Shown: positions 25,205-33,574 of the stretch, in pieces | How positions within the stretch are numbered: the stretch's first letter is position 1 | Layout of the letters: each line of letters starts with the position of its first letter | Source: Bacillus sp. DTU_2020_1000418_1_SI_GHA_SEK_038 | GTDB lineage: Bacteria > Bacillota > Bacilli > Bacillales > Cytobacillaceae | Assembly (NCBI RefSeq): GCF_032341175.1 | Contig: NZ_CP135435.1 | Location: forward strand, 186,001-250,000 | Direction: 5' to 3' | Length of the DNA stretch: 64,000 nt | Program-made: the position numbers and the translations under genes | The notes under the pieces: model-generated | What the model was told of the DNA's origin: nothing | Databases searched by the model: none | Seen by the model: only the letters and a program-made list of their open reading frames with translations

Positions 25205-25371
25205 TAACCAGTATTCATCTGATCAAATAGGGAGATAATTTCCCTATTTTTTTATGTTCACCTAGGAGCCACACCTTTTTTCGTTTGCGGACAAAAATAT
25301 TAGGACGCGTTAGAATATTCTTATAAAGTTATCAAACAAACGTCATTTTTTGTCTGAATGGAGAAGATAAA

Positions 25372-25596
25372 ATGTATTATTTAGACTTAGTATCTAGTTA
25401 TTTTTGTGTAGTAGGTCTTTTATGGTTCATAATGATAATTTTTGTTAAGTTTGCACCGTCAATCTTGAAACAAGGAAAAGAAATGGCGGCTATATTGCAG
25501 GCAAAACTTCTATTGCTAAGTATTCCTTTATCGTTCCTGCTGGGATATTTTATATTTCATTTTCTCAATATTTATGAGTATATGAGTTTAGTTTAA
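25372..25596 (+). CDS. Small membrane protein, two segments
   Basis: A 74-residue protein with ATG after GGAGAAG. Hydrophobic segments YFCVVGLLWFIMIIFVKFA and LLLLSIPLSFLLGYFIFHFL flank a short amphipathic stretch. Not recognised; holin-like size, but no other holin sign. Confidence 0.5.
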   Translation: MYYLDLVSSYFCVVGLLWFIMIIFVKFAPSILKQGKEMAAILQAKLLLLSIPLSFLLGYFIFHFLNIYEYMSLV

Positions 25597-25686
25597 TGGA
25601 TAACTGTTTAAAAGTATCCTTAAATAACAGTAAACTTTTTGGTGGCAAGATGATCGCTTTCACAAAAATGAAGGGTAGGATCTAAT

Positions 25687-25950
25687 GTGTTTGGATACTT
25701 TAAAATTTATTTAAAAATTGATTATTATAGTGAGATTGACTTGCCGGTAGATGTTGGACTCCCAAAAAATAAACGGTCACTTAGTTTAGTGGCTGATTTA
25801 GAAATTCTAGAACTATTTTTACTAAATATTGATAGAAAAGCAGTAATTCGAGTAGTGCTATATAGTAGGAACAATAAACTAAAATTAGAGTACTATCAGA
25901 AGTTTAAGCAGATTTGCAGTAAGTATAATTTTAAGCATGGAATTGTTTAA
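25687..25950 (+). CDS. Hypothetical protein of 87 residues
   Basis: A GTG start overlapping an ATG in another frame; the GGTAGGAT site is modest. The protein (KIYLKIDYYSEIDLPVDVGLPKN..., VIRVVLYSRNNKLKLEYYQKFKQI) may be another member of the small alpha/beta proteins in this region. No family recognised. Expression is uncertain. Confidence 0.4.
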   Translation: MFGYFKIYLKIDYYSEIDLPVDVGLPKNKRSLSLVADLEILELFLLNIDRKAVIRVVLYSRNNKLKLEYYQKFKQICSKYNFKHGIV

Positions 25951-25974
25951 ACGGTTCATTTTATGGTATGGGGT

Positions 25975-26160
25975 TATTTGGATAGTCCTATTGATGAATT
26001 TGAAAAAGAACACGGAGTAAAGGAGTCAGTTAATGTTGCAATTGAAGACCTTGAATTGGAACATTAATATCAAAAAAATTATTGAGATAGCCTTGAGACA
26101 GCATTGAACTTTTATGATAAGTCGATACCCCAATAGAAGAAGAACATAGAGAAGATTAGT
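25975..26160 (+). pseudogene. Decayed paralogue of the gene at 29051
   Basis: Translating this stretch gives fragments DEFEKEHGVKESVNVAIEDLELEH, then a stop, then frameshifted ETALNFYDKSI and a further stop. These align with the second half of the intact protein at 29051 (EEELELKESVNAAMEDFELEH..., KTALNIYDKSI). The copy has lost its start and holds at least two stops and frame changes. It shows that small orphan genes in this region duplicate and decay. Confidence 0.65.
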
Positions 26161-26401
26161 GATAATGGAGTGGTTCTGCCACTCTTTTTATTTTCTTTTT
26201 TACTACTTTTTTCAATAATCATATTTCCTTGCCTCATAATCCAAGGCCAGAAAAGAATAACGCAGGAGGCTGGTATTATATTTTATCTGAAATGCTAAGT
26301 GGACGGAATATAGTGTTTACTGATGCAAAACACTAATAATTAATGATACTTTTTTCAAAAATTTTAAGAGAAACAAGGGTTTCAATATTGGATAGAGAAG
26401 A

Positions 26402-26494
26402 TAAAGGTATCAGGAAACTTCCCCTTAGATTCCTGATGGTACTCCTTAATACCTTGAGTGTTTTTCTTGTGTAAATCCTTTTCTTGGATGTCTT
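26402..26494. repeat. Dispersed hairpin repeat, copy B (partner at 20512)
   Basis: Contains ATCAGGAA...TTCCTGAT, an 8-bp stem, and the shared TAGATTCCTGATGGT block, followed by the terminator-like stem at 26495. See the copy at 20512. Confidence 0.45.
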
Positions 26495-26533
26495 AAAAGA
26501 CCAAACAGATTATTATTACTGTTTGGTCTTTTT
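26495..26533. terminator. Strong hairpin terminator
   Basis: AAAAGACCAAACAG paired with CTGTTTGGTCTTTT makes a 14-bp stem with T's on one side and A's on the other, so it can stop transcription in both directions. It lies about 50 bp beyond the 3' end of the XRE gene. Confidence 0.8.
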
Positions 26534-26582
26534 GTTTAAAAAAATAAGGCTGCTATGATGTTTAGCCTTACGGAAAACAATA

Positions 26583-27293
26583 TTATTTTCTTTCGCTAAG
26601 TTCCTGAAGTAATTCTAATGCCTTTTGACTATTCTTCATATTTACATGAATATATGATTTTAATATTTCAATTTTTTCCTCATCAGTTTTATCTTCTCGT
26701 TTTTCTAGTTCATTTATTATTGAAGCGTCCTTGAAACTATAGCCATCATCAATGTTATTAAAAATACTACCTAACATACCCTTTAGTTCATCAATATGGA
26801 AATGTTTTTGTTGAGCCATCCTAATAGTTCCATAAAAAATTGAGATTATATAATCAATTAATTCCTTTTGAACTTCTTTTTCCTCCTCCGTAAAATCTTC
26901 AAAAGATTTTCCTTCAGATAACAATAGATGGGTTAATGCAAATAAAAAAATGTAGTTCGAATCATTTTCAGGTAATTTAACCCCTTGCTTTTCTAAGAAA
27001 TGTTCTTTAATTTTTTCCGCTGAAAAATTTGCAAATTCCTCTAAATAATCTGGAGCCCAAGTATCTAATATATATTCCCTGTTTCCAACCAAAAAGTCTA
27101 CAGATGTATTAAAAATATTTGCTAGTTTGATGATATCTTCTAAAGCAGGTCTTCTAACATTCGTAATGTATTTGTGTAAATTTGATTTGTTAAAACCGTG
27201 TTTATCCATTAAAGATCCTTTTGAAATATCCATATTGTTCTTGTCTAACAGAATCTGTAGGCGATCCCCAATCATTACTTTTTCATCACTCAT
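26583..27293 (-). CDS. XRE-family regulator with long C-terminal domain
   Basis: A 236-residue protein. Residues 10-70 form an XRE helix-turn-helix (LQILLDKNNMDISKGSLMDKHGFNKSNLHKYITNVRRPALEDIIKLANIFNTSVDFLVGN). The C-terminal 160 residues are helical and acidic, without a known signature, and may sense a peptide or partner. It is divergent from the gene at 27517, with two direct 16-bp repeats in the 220-bp gap that are good operator candidates. Confidence 0.75.
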   Translation of the reverse strand: MSDEKVMIGDRLQILLDKNNMDISKGSLMDKHGFNKSNLHKYITNVRRPALEDIIKLANIFNTSVDFLVGNREYILDTWAPDYLEEFANFSAEKIKEHFLEKQGVKLPENDSNYIFLFALTHLLLSEGKSFEDFTEEEKEVQKELIDYIISIFYGTIRMAQQKHFHIDELKGMLGSIFNNIDDGYSFKDASIINELEKREDKTDEEKIEILKSYIHVNMKNSQKALELLQELSERK

Positions 27294-27337
27294 AACGTTT
27301 CACCCCGAAATATGATTTAAATAAATAATATTACTTA

Positions 27338-27450
27338 TTGAACCAAATGTCCATCTGTTTGTTCTGCTTTTTAAAAAAGTTTACCTTTGGGTATTTACAA
27401 ATAATAAACAACAGTGATATCATAAATCTACAGTTTGAACCAGATGTCCA
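27338..27450. promoter_or_regulatory. Direct-repeat operator candidates between divergent genes
   Basis: TTGAACCAAATGTCCA (27338-27353) and TTGAACCAGATGTCCA (27435-27450) are 15/16 identical, 97 bp apart, one near each divergent start. They are natural sites for the adjacent XRE regulator. Confidence 0.55.
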
Positions 27451-27516
27451 CTTTTAGTCTATTTCATATTATTTTAGTTTCTTTTTGGGTGAATAAAATC
27501 ATTAGGGGGAGATTTT

Positions 27517-28023
27517 ATGTTGAAAATGGAAGATGCCAGTAGAATTATGAAACCGGGTTTTATGAATGTCGTTGCAATTAAAAATCAAAAATTGAATACC
27601 ATAGAGACAGTATTTATCATTAAAGATTTTAACTATAAATTGGAAAAATTAATGAAATCACATTATGCAAATGTAAGAGCAACTGTACAAGGAAATGAAA
27701 AAGCAAATGGATTAATCTTTATGACAAGGTTTAGTGGGATGAAAAATAAGATTTACCACTCTTGGTTTGATAAGACATTACAGGTGAATGAATTGTTCTA
27801 TTTAATTAATCAAGAACGATTGCAGTACTTTTTAGTTGATGAGAAAAACAAACCATTTGATATTTTAGTGATTCCAAATGAAATAAGGGAAATTGCTTGT
27901 AAATATCTTGAAGGAGAAGACCTGTTGTGGTCAATTGATGAATTTAATCAGATGGTACAAGAAACTATGAATAAGTATAAATCAACTAATCGTATATGGG
28001 ACCTTATAACAATGAAGGCATGA
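27517..28023 (+). CDS. Hypothetical protein
   Basis: A 168-residue soluble protein, ATG after GGGGGAGA. No family recognised. It is mixed alpha/beta with no membrane segment. It is divergent from the XRE regulator and followed after 16 bp by a 55-residue gene, so likely the first gene of a short operon under that regulator. Confidence 0.6.
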   Translation: MLKMEDASRIMKPGFMNVVAIKNQKLNTIETVFIIKDFNYKLEKLMKSHYANVRATVQGNEKANGLIFMTRFSGMKNKIYHSWFDKTLQVNELFYLINQERLQYFLVDEKNKPFDILVIPNEIREIACKYLEGEDLLWSIDEFNQMVQETMNKYKSTNRIWDLITMKA

Positions 28024-28039
28024 ATAGGGGTGGCAGGGA

Positions 28040-28207
28040 ATGAATAATTCAAGGTATAAAAGATTACAAGACTTGGAAGAGGAACTACGTATCATTCGTT
28101 CTTTATATGATAGATTTTGGACTGAAATGTCTCAACAACAACAAGATTATCTAGGAAACATTGAGCACAAAATTGTTAAAGAAATTCGTATTCTTGAGGA
28201 GCATTAA
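28040..28207 (+). CDS. Small helical protein of 55 residues
   Basis: A short frame starting at the ATG at 28040 after GGCAGGGA. The product is mostly charged helix (RLQDLEEELRIIRSLYDRFW, IEHKIVKEIRILEEH), likely coiled coil. Its close spacing to the preceding gene supports translation. Function unknown. Confidence 0.5.
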   Translation: MNNSRYKRLQDLEEELRIIRSLYDRFWTEMSQQQQDYLGNIEHKIVKEIRILEEH

Positions 28208-28324
28208 ATGGTTTGCCTTCCATAGAGATTTAAATTAACGCTTGGGAATTATTAGCCAGCAACTAATTTTAACTGTTTGTAAAAGGAAGTAAAGAGAAAA
28301 TTATGACGAAAGAAGGGATTTTTT

Positions 28325-28600
28325 ATGATTGGAAAATTACGATATTATCATTCAAAACTACCTAAAGAACTCGACTATTATTATGTATGGCTGCCAGACT
28401 GCGGTCATTCAATTATGTGTGTATTGTCACAACATATAGATGATGCAAGAAAAGGTGATATTTCGGATTATATGTTGCCTGTTCCTGTTAAATATGTATT
28501 GGAAAAAGGTTATATTGCCCATCCAGAGTGTATTGAGGTGAAAGCACGATATATTTTGCCATTTGGCCTTCTAATAGAAGGAAATTACGAAGAGTGGTAA
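28325..28600 (+). CDS. Hypothetical protein of 91 residues
   Basis: ATG preceded by GAAAGAAGGGA. The protein (MIGKLRYYHSKLPKELDYYYVWLPDCGHSIMC...) looks like a compact beta-rich domain. Not recognised. Confidence 0.5.
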   Translation: MIGKLRYYHSKLPKELDYYYVWLPDCGHSIMCVLSQHIDDARKGDISDYMLPVPVKYVLEKGYIAHPECIEVKARYILPFGLLIEGNYEEW

Positions 28601-28681
28601 AACTGATTGTTTATAGCATTTAATAATCGAGTAGTTAGAGATATGCATGCTTTACAAAGTCAATTATTAGGAGGAGTTTTA

Positions 28682-28915
28682 ATGAAGAAGAAAACCAACA
28701 TTTCAACAATTTGCTGTTTAGAGATTTTTGGGAAGAATTACAATGTTGAATTGTATCATCAGAAAGAAGACGATCCCAAAGAAATGAGGAATATATTAGA
28801 TAACATTACTATGGCTATGTATCTAACAAAGGCAGATAACATAAAAAAAATGAAAGATTTAATAAGAGAGATTAAGTGTCCATACCTTATTGAAGTTACA
28901 ACAGTTAAGATTTAA
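28682..28915 (+). CDS. Hypothetical protein of 77 residues
   Basis: The ATG at 28682 has AGGAGGAG at 6 bp; the longer frame from 28607 lacks such a site. The product starts MKKKTNISTICCLEIFGKNY and is alpha/beta in pattern. No family recognised. Confidence 0.5.
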   Translation: MKKKTNISTICCLEIFGKNYNVELYHQKEDDPKEMRNILDNITMAMYLTKADNIKKMKDLIREIKCPYLIEVTTVKI

Positions 28916-29050
28916 ATCTACAGGTAAAATCAAACACATTAGAGGAGATGTTTACACATTTCCACAGGTTTCTAAAAATAGAAGTCAGCCTCCCACACAA
29001 AAATGTTTGAGTGGGTCTTCATGAATTTAAAAGGGACAAGGAGGGATTAT

Positions 29051-29344
29051 ATGGACTTTGAAGTTCATTTATACAGAATAATAATCGGTTCATTTATTGA
29101 AGATTTAAGTAGTGATTATGAATTTGATGATTTTTCCATCATTAATAAATTTGAGGAAGAACTCGAATTGAAGGAATCGGTTAATGCTGCAATGGAAGAT
29201 TTTGAGTTAGAACATCTATATCAACAAATTATTGATCACTGTCCTTCTTTTAGGAATCCAGAGTATTGGGTTAGCCTTAAGACAGCATTAAATATTTATG
29301 ATAAGTCGATACGGCCAACAGAAGAACGGTATTGGGAAGATTAG
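29051..29344 (+). CDS. Acidic hypothetical protein of 97 residues
   Basis: The ATG at 29051 has AAGGAGGG at 6 bp and is preferred over the frame opening at 29003. The product is acidic (DLSSDYEFDDFSIINKFEEELELKESVNAAMEDFELEH) and helical at the end. A decayed copy of its second half lies at 25975-26160. Function unknown. Confidence 0.55.
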   Translation: MDFEVHLYRIIIGSFIEDLSSDYEFDDFSIINKFEEELELKESVNAAMEDFELEHLYQQIIDHCPSFRNPEYWVSLKTALNIYDKSIRPTEERYWED

Positions 29345-29442
29345 TAATTTTAGAATTTAAAGGACAGGTAAAAATGGGTAAGTATGTTCTTACATTTATG
29401 TGCTTTTTCTATATCAATTTTCTAATATAGGGAGGAGATTTT

Positions 29443-29829
29443 ATGGCATTTAAAAAACTGCCTTATAAAAATGCTTTAGTAATGAATGTAAATGGCAATC
29501 TTCAAGATGTTACCAATTTAATTGATAATTTTGCAATAGGAATCTTTGAGATTGCTGATGTCAATGATGAGGATTTTAAGAATGTACAGAGAAATTTTGG
29601 ACTTACCTTAGAACTCAGGAAATTCCTAATCGAAAAAAATGTAGATGTTATTGTAGTAAATAGCATTTCGGACTTTACTCAATTTGAACAATTATATTCC
29701 TTTGTTCATCTATTTACTTTATTGAAATTTAATATAGTTTTTGCTAAAGAGAGGATTGACACGGGAAAGAAGCAGAATCTTTTTGAAGTACTAAAGTATG
29801 TTCAAACTTCTATTTCAAGAGCAGGATAA
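29443..29829 (+). CDS. Resolvase-fold-like protein without catalytic Ser
   Basis: A 128-residue protein, ATG behind GGGAGGAG. The part NALVMNVNGN...LRKFLIEKNVDVIVVNSISDFTQFEQLYSFVHLFTLLKFNIVFAKERID closely follows the serine-recombinase N-domain ('dvivv..lsRl.R...d.....l...gi.l....e.id'). The usual Arg-x-x-Arg and catalytic Ser are missing. It may be a domesticated or regulatory version. A perfect 14-bp stem follows the stop. Confidence 0.5.
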   Translation: MAFKKLPYKNALVMNVNGNLQDVTNLIDNFAIGIFEIADVNDEDFKNVQRNFGLTLELRKFLIEKNVDVIVVNSISDFTQFEQLYSFVHLFTLLKFNIVFAKERIDTGKKQNLFEVLKYVQTSISRAG

Positions 29830-29848
29830 TATACTTATCCTGCTCTTG
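29816..29848 (+). terminator. Hairpin overlapping the gene end
   Basis: CAAGAGCAGGATAA-tatac-TTATCCTGCTCTTG is a perfect 14-bp stem that includes the last codons. No T-run follows, so it may act by folding alone. Confidence 0.55.
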
Positions 29849-29980
29849 CTAGTAGGCTTAATTATTTTAATAGAAAGTTTATTCAATTAGGAGTTTAAAA
29901 TTTCCTAATCTTTTTGCTGTATATTGGATATGTCTTATTGCTCAACTAAAGTCTCGTTAATGAATGGAGGTAAAAGGCTT

Positions 29981-30367
29981 TTATTTACCTACATATTCAA
30001 TCCTAACCCCATTTACCTTCCTATTCATTTCGGAAGATTCAGAGGAGTTATCATAAATAACCTTTAGGGTATTTTCATCAATCCATTTAATAGAAAAATC
30101 TTTATCTGACCTAAATGTATTTCCAGATTCATTTTTAAAATCTTCATCTTTATCTAAAATAGATAATTGTGGTGAAAAACCTGTTGTTGCACCACAACTT
30201 CTTTCGAAAATATAAGCCACATTTTCGCCATTGGGAGAAGGGAACTTTTGTTTAATATCATTTCCACACATATCCTCAAATAAAAAATCCAATAGATACT
30301 TACCAGCCATAAATCCAATTAATATTATGATAATCATCATTAAAGTCGTATTAAACCTTTTTGTCAT
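29981..30367 (-). CDS. Membrane-anchored protein, DUF5412-like
   Basis: A 128-residue protein. One N-terminal membrane segment (TTLMMIIIILIGFMAGKYLL) is followed by an extracytoplasmic domain with SPNGENVAYIFERSCGATTGFSPQLSIL and IKWIDENTLKVIYD. That pattern is shared by small Bacillus exported proteins of the DUF5412 type; the family name is from memory and not certain. First recognisable member of a run of nine small minus-strand genes. Confidence 0.55.
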   Translation of the reverse strand: MTKRFNTTLMMIIIILIGFMAGKYLLDFLFEDMCGNDIKQKFPSPNGENVAYIFERSCGATTGFSPQLSILDKDEDFKNESGNTFRSDKDFSIKWIDENTLKVIYDNSSESSEMNRKVNGVRIEYVGK

Positions 30368-30471
30368 AGTACCATCCCGAAAATTCGAAATATATTTCTA
30401 GCATCCTGACCCATTAACACAAGAAGCGATTGCTCTAATTGAACGATCATGCTCAGACAGTACAATAAAGT

Positions 30472-30894
30472 TTAAACTTCTTCCTGAAATATTTCTGATT
30501 TTATCGGCTTTAAATTTAAAGGAATTTTAAACTCCTGAAGGTTTTCTATATGATTAAAAAAATCATCTATATAATCATAATCCATTGACCATTCTCCTGT
30601 TTCTAACTTACTCAATTCATCTGTGGGTTTAAATAAAAATTTACAGTGGAGTTGTTCCATTCGTGAGTATTCATCTTCTTCATACACAGTAAACTGACGT
30701 ACAAAATCAAAGAGAAATAGTTCTTCTCCAGTAAAATTATAAACACCACATTGGAATAGGATTTCTATATCTTCTTCTCCCACAACTGGTTTCTTACAAA
30801 ATACCTTAAATGTTTCCCAAACCCTTTTTATATCATCGGTATCTTCACCAATCATATTTTTAAGGTAACTTTCAGCATTCTTAACCGTAATCAT
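30472..30894 (-). CDS. Acidic hypothetical protein, immunity-protein-like
   Basis: A 140-residue acidic soluble protein (GVYNFTGEELFLFDFVRQFTVYEEDEYSRMEQLHCKFLF). Size, acidity and surroundings resemble immunity proteins of polymorphic toxins, but no family motif is visible and no toxin gene is in the window. Confidence 0.5.
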   Translation of the reverse strand: MITVKNAESYLKNMIGEDTDDIKRVWETFKVFCKKPVVGEEDIEILFQCGVYNFTGEELFLFDFVRQFTVYEEDEYSRMEQLHCKFLFKPTDELSKLETGEWSMDYDYIDDFFNHIENLQEFKIPLNLKPIKSEIFQEEV

Positions 30895-30949
30895 TACAAC
30901 ACCACCGATATTATTATGTGCTTCCTCTTCTTCCTCAACTAAAGCCCCG

Positions 30950-31180
30950 CTAATTGAAGAATTGGTGAAAAACTATTAAAAGGACTCCTAATAAAATCAA
31001 ACCAAAAATAATGATTAATCCACTGGTATCCAATAAAACACCTAATATTGCCCAAGTGAGATAGAAAATTTTAGTCTTTGTATTTTCATCCTTATAATTC
31101 TTGTAGGCTTCTTTGATTAACCACCCTAAAATACTACATCCGAAAACAACCAAAATAATCCCAATAACCACTATCTTCAT
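30950..31180 (-). CDS. Small membrane protein
   Basis: A 76-residue protein with two or three hydrophobic stretches (VVIGIILVVFGCSILGWLI; FYLTWAILGVLLDTSGLIIIFGLILLGVLLIVF). Not recognised. Its 3' end overlaps a copy of the array repeat. Confidence 0.5.
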   Translation of the reverse strand: MKIVVIGIILVVFGCSILGWLIKEAYKNYKDENTKTKIFYLTWAILGVLLDTSGLIIIFGLILLGVLLIVFHQFFN

Positions 31181-31339
31181 AATCGTTCAGTTTTCTTACT
31201 CCTTTTTTTAAAAGGTTCTATATCAGTAAGTTTGTCACTTTTTTAAATCCACTATTCTGCCCCTTACTTTAAGATGAAAAAAGCATTACTGTTGTTCCAG
31301 TGATGCACTCCTTATTGAAGAAAATACTCAATATTCGAA

Positions 31340-31924
31340 TCAATCTTTGTATCCTTTATAACCACGACGTTTTAGAATTACATCTTCAACGAATTGATTA
31401 AATTTCTCCTCCGCTTCAGTTCGTAATTTGACTGTAAAAAGGTAAGGATAATCAGGATTTTTCTTGTAGAAGGAATCAAAAATTTCAATTTCATCTTTAG
31501 AACAATACTCAAAAAAAATGTCCCACGTTCCTTGATCATTTTTATACCCAATGGCTTCTATAAAATCATCATTTTTTTCGACGTAATAGCAAATATGCCA
31601 ATGGCGTCCTTTTAAATGTTCCTCTATTTCTTCGGCATACGGGTCAAAGGATGTCTCTACCTCGATTAATTCCATCCCTTGGGAAAGGTGGTTTCTTTGA
31701 ATAGTGATTGGTTCAGGTAATTCTTCATTATCATATAAGATCCCCGCCAAAGAGTATGCCAAATCCATTTTTGCATTTGTTATCGCTTCACGTTTTGTTT
31801 CTCCTCTTGATAAGGGGAAGTCCCACCCTGATTCAGGAAACAAAGTGGGGAAATAAACACAAAATATTCCTTCATCGTCCTGTTGGATGAATGCTGGATA
31901 AACTAATTTATCGGAAATTACCAT
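31340..31924 (-). CDS. HicB-like protein with extra C-terminal domain
   Basis: About 194 residues from the ATG at 31924, which follows AAAGGATG; the longer frame adds 7 residues. Residues about 5-70 match the HicB antitoxin fold (YPAFIQQDDEGIFCVYFPTLFPE...GETKREAITNAKMDLAYSLAGIL). The remaining 120 residues are an unrecognised acidic domain in place of the usual DNA-binding tail. No HicA toxin lies next to it, so it is an orphan or has another role. Confidence 0.62.
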   Translation of the reverse strand: MVISDKLVYPAFIQQDDEGIFCVYFPTLFPESGWDFPLSRGETKREAITNAKMDLAYSLAGILYDNEELPEPITIQRNHLSQGMELIEVETSFDPYAEEIEEHLKGRHWHICYYVEKNDDFIEAIGYKNDQGTWDIFFEYCSKDEIEIFDSFYKKNPDYPYLFTVKLRTEAEEKFNQFVEDVILKRRGYKGYKD

Positions 31925-32074
31925 AGCCACACATCCTTTAATCAATAAGCCTTTTTATAAATCGGTAAAGGTTTAAACCCACCATTTATTTCTTCTTTAA
32001 ATATTTGCAACTATTAATAACCTGCTGCTATCCCTACTGAACTATACTGCCGCCATTACTTTAATAATGCGATA

Positions 32075-32299
32075 TCAATAAGATAAAAATATGGCTATAA
32101 CACCGAAAATAACTGCAACAACCCCCAAAATAAGTCCTTTTGATAATTTTTTATCCCATTTATTTACAAAGATATTTGATATACTTCTATCGTCATTTAT
32201 CGCCTCTTTAAATTCTTTCTTGAATCTAAATGTTTGTATGAACAGTATCATTAATAAGATTATAGAAATTAAACCTAAAACTACTCTTAGCCAATCCAA
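32075..32299 (-). CDS. Small membrane protein
   Basis: A 74-residue protein with two hydrophobic segments (VVLGLISIILLMILFIQTF and GLILGVVAVIFGVIAIFLS) separated by a charged loop. Not recognised; a member of the small-gene array. Confidence 0.5.
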   Translation of the reverse strand: MDWLRVVLGLISIILLMILFIQTFRFKKEFKEAINDDRSISNIFVNKWDKKLSKGLILGVVAVIFGVIAIFLSY

Positions 32300-32349
32300 T
32301 AATTATCAGTCCTTTATTCAAAAGGCTTTATTACACCATATTTTTAATG

Positions 32350-32598
32350 CTAACTCTTTCTATACTTTTGTTCCATCGCCATCCAATATAGTAAGCCTCC
32401 AATAAGTCCACAAATCATAAAAATTATAACGCTCTGAGTTTTAATCATAATATTCTCAGACCAATGCGTCCAAAGTGAGTAAATTAAACCCACAGGAAGT
32501 CCCCAACCAAGCATACAACGTAAGAGAATAAATCTAATCTTCCCTTTTGAATGAACCTTTTTCCACTTTTCTTTTTGTTCACTATTCATATACTCCAC
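32350..32598 (-). CDS. Small membrane protein
   Basis: An 82-residue protein with a charged N-terminus (MEYMNSEQKEKWKKVHSKGK) and two hydrophobic segments. Member of the small-gene array; no family recognised. Confidence 0.5.
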   Translation of the reverse strand: MEYMNSEQKEKWKKVHSKGKIRFILLRCMLGWGLPVGLIYSLWTHWSENIMIKTQSVIIFMICGLIGGLLYWMAMEQKYRKS

Positions 32599-32728
32599 CC
32601 AAATAAATCATTAAATTTGTATCAAATATCATATTTTGCCCAAGGGTTACACTATTCTGCAAGTTAGTTGAAAAAAGGCAAGTCTAATTTGACGGCCTTT
32701 CTTAATCGATTAACACCCATAATTAATT

Positions 32729-32938
32729 TTAGAACAAATATTTTAGTGAATTGAAAATAGAATAAGAAATACTGATCAAGCCTAATATAAATAAAAATAT
32801 ACTCAATTTGAGGTAGCCATTATTATCCTTAAATTCTTTATACGCTTCAAAAAATAAAAACAAAGAAAATACCATAAGAATCATGCTTTTTACCATTGGT
32901 TCATTTGAAAAATATTCAGCAACTAAATATAAAAGCAT
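32729..32938 (-). CDS. Small membrane protein, start uncertain
   Basis: The frame is open to 33055, but that start has no ribosome site and the first part overlaps the array repeat and the end of the next gene. A GGGAGGGGG site lies at about 32970 with no standard start close behind it; the first ATG after it is at 32938 (69 residues). Two or three hydrophobic segments follow (LILMVFSLFLFFEAY, LSIFLFILGLISISYSIF). Not recognised. Confidence 0.45.
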   Translation of the reverse strand: MLLYLVAEYFSNEPMVKSMILMVFSLFLFFEAYKEFKDNNGYLKLSIFLFILGLISISYSIFNSLKYLF

Positions 32939-33030
32939 AAAAAAGATGTATTTTAAAATTATTGCCCCCTCCCTTTTTGTCCATTTATAACAATTAATAA
33001 AAATATAGACATCTGCCACTAACTGCTCCG

Positions 33031-33459
33031 TTACTTCAATAAAAAGTAATCCCATATAGTTTCTTCAACCATAAAAAATTCTTCGTGTGAACATACGGCT
33101 AATATACATTTTTCATTGTGATAAAACATTAAGTCTTCTGGTAGTTCAGGGCTAATCCAATCAAAAAGAGAATTGCAACGTTCTTTTAAAAACTTACTTG
33201 TAGTATTATTTAAATGAAAATAAAAGACGTATGCTGTACCCCCAGCAAGTTTTGTTGTTTCCCATTCTCGTTGAATTTTCCTTTCGAGTAAATATCCTTC
33301 AATATCGGTGATCAAATTATCAATATAGGCAAGACGCACTTCTTCAATCTCCATCATTTGTCTATTCTCAACAAAAGCAAAACGATTGCAATGTTTTGAT
33401 AAAATGTCAATTAATTGTTTATATCGTTTGCCCTCTACATTTTCCGTAAACATTAACAT
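33031..33459 (-). CDS. Hypothetical soluble protein
   Basis: 142 residues from the ATG at 33459, which has GGGGAGGA at 6 bp; the frame opens 11 codons earlier. It is a mixed alpha/beta protein (MLMFTENVEGKRYKQLIDILSKH...CILAVCSHEEFFMVEETIWDYFLLK), again immunity-protein-like in size and acidity. Family not recognised. Confidence 0.55.
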   Translation of the reverse strand: MLMFTENVEGKRYKQLIDILSKHCNRFAFVENRQMMEIEEVRLAYIDNLITDIEGYLLERKIQREWETTKLAGGTAYVFYFHLNNTTSKFLKERCNSLFDWISPELPEDLMFYHNEKCILAVCSHEEFFMVEETIWDYFLLK

Positions 33460-33574
33460 ATTAATTCCTCCCCGAATTCCTGCTTTTTTCACGCATTTAA
33501 CTCTTCTGACTTAGTTTGCAAAAAGAGCAACTGCTTCTTGTTTCATAATCGCTTCTGTTTGTTGAACAAGGATT

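Larger units (their letters stand above)
29930..33050. repeat. Short intergenic repeat family of the small-gene array
   Basis: Members, read on the minus strand, share TTGAAGTAACGGGGCAG-like sequence followed by TAGTTGA. They occur near 29945, 30937, 31260, 32048, 32655 and 33017, in each case between two small minus-strand genes. Related sequences lie near 14846, 16912, 21366, 39218 and 44471. The span given is the range of the array, not one repeat. Confidence 0.5.

Noticed and set aside
31340..31924. Complete HicAB toxin-antitoxin system
   Set aside because: Only a HicB-like domain is present; neither neighbour resembles HicA.
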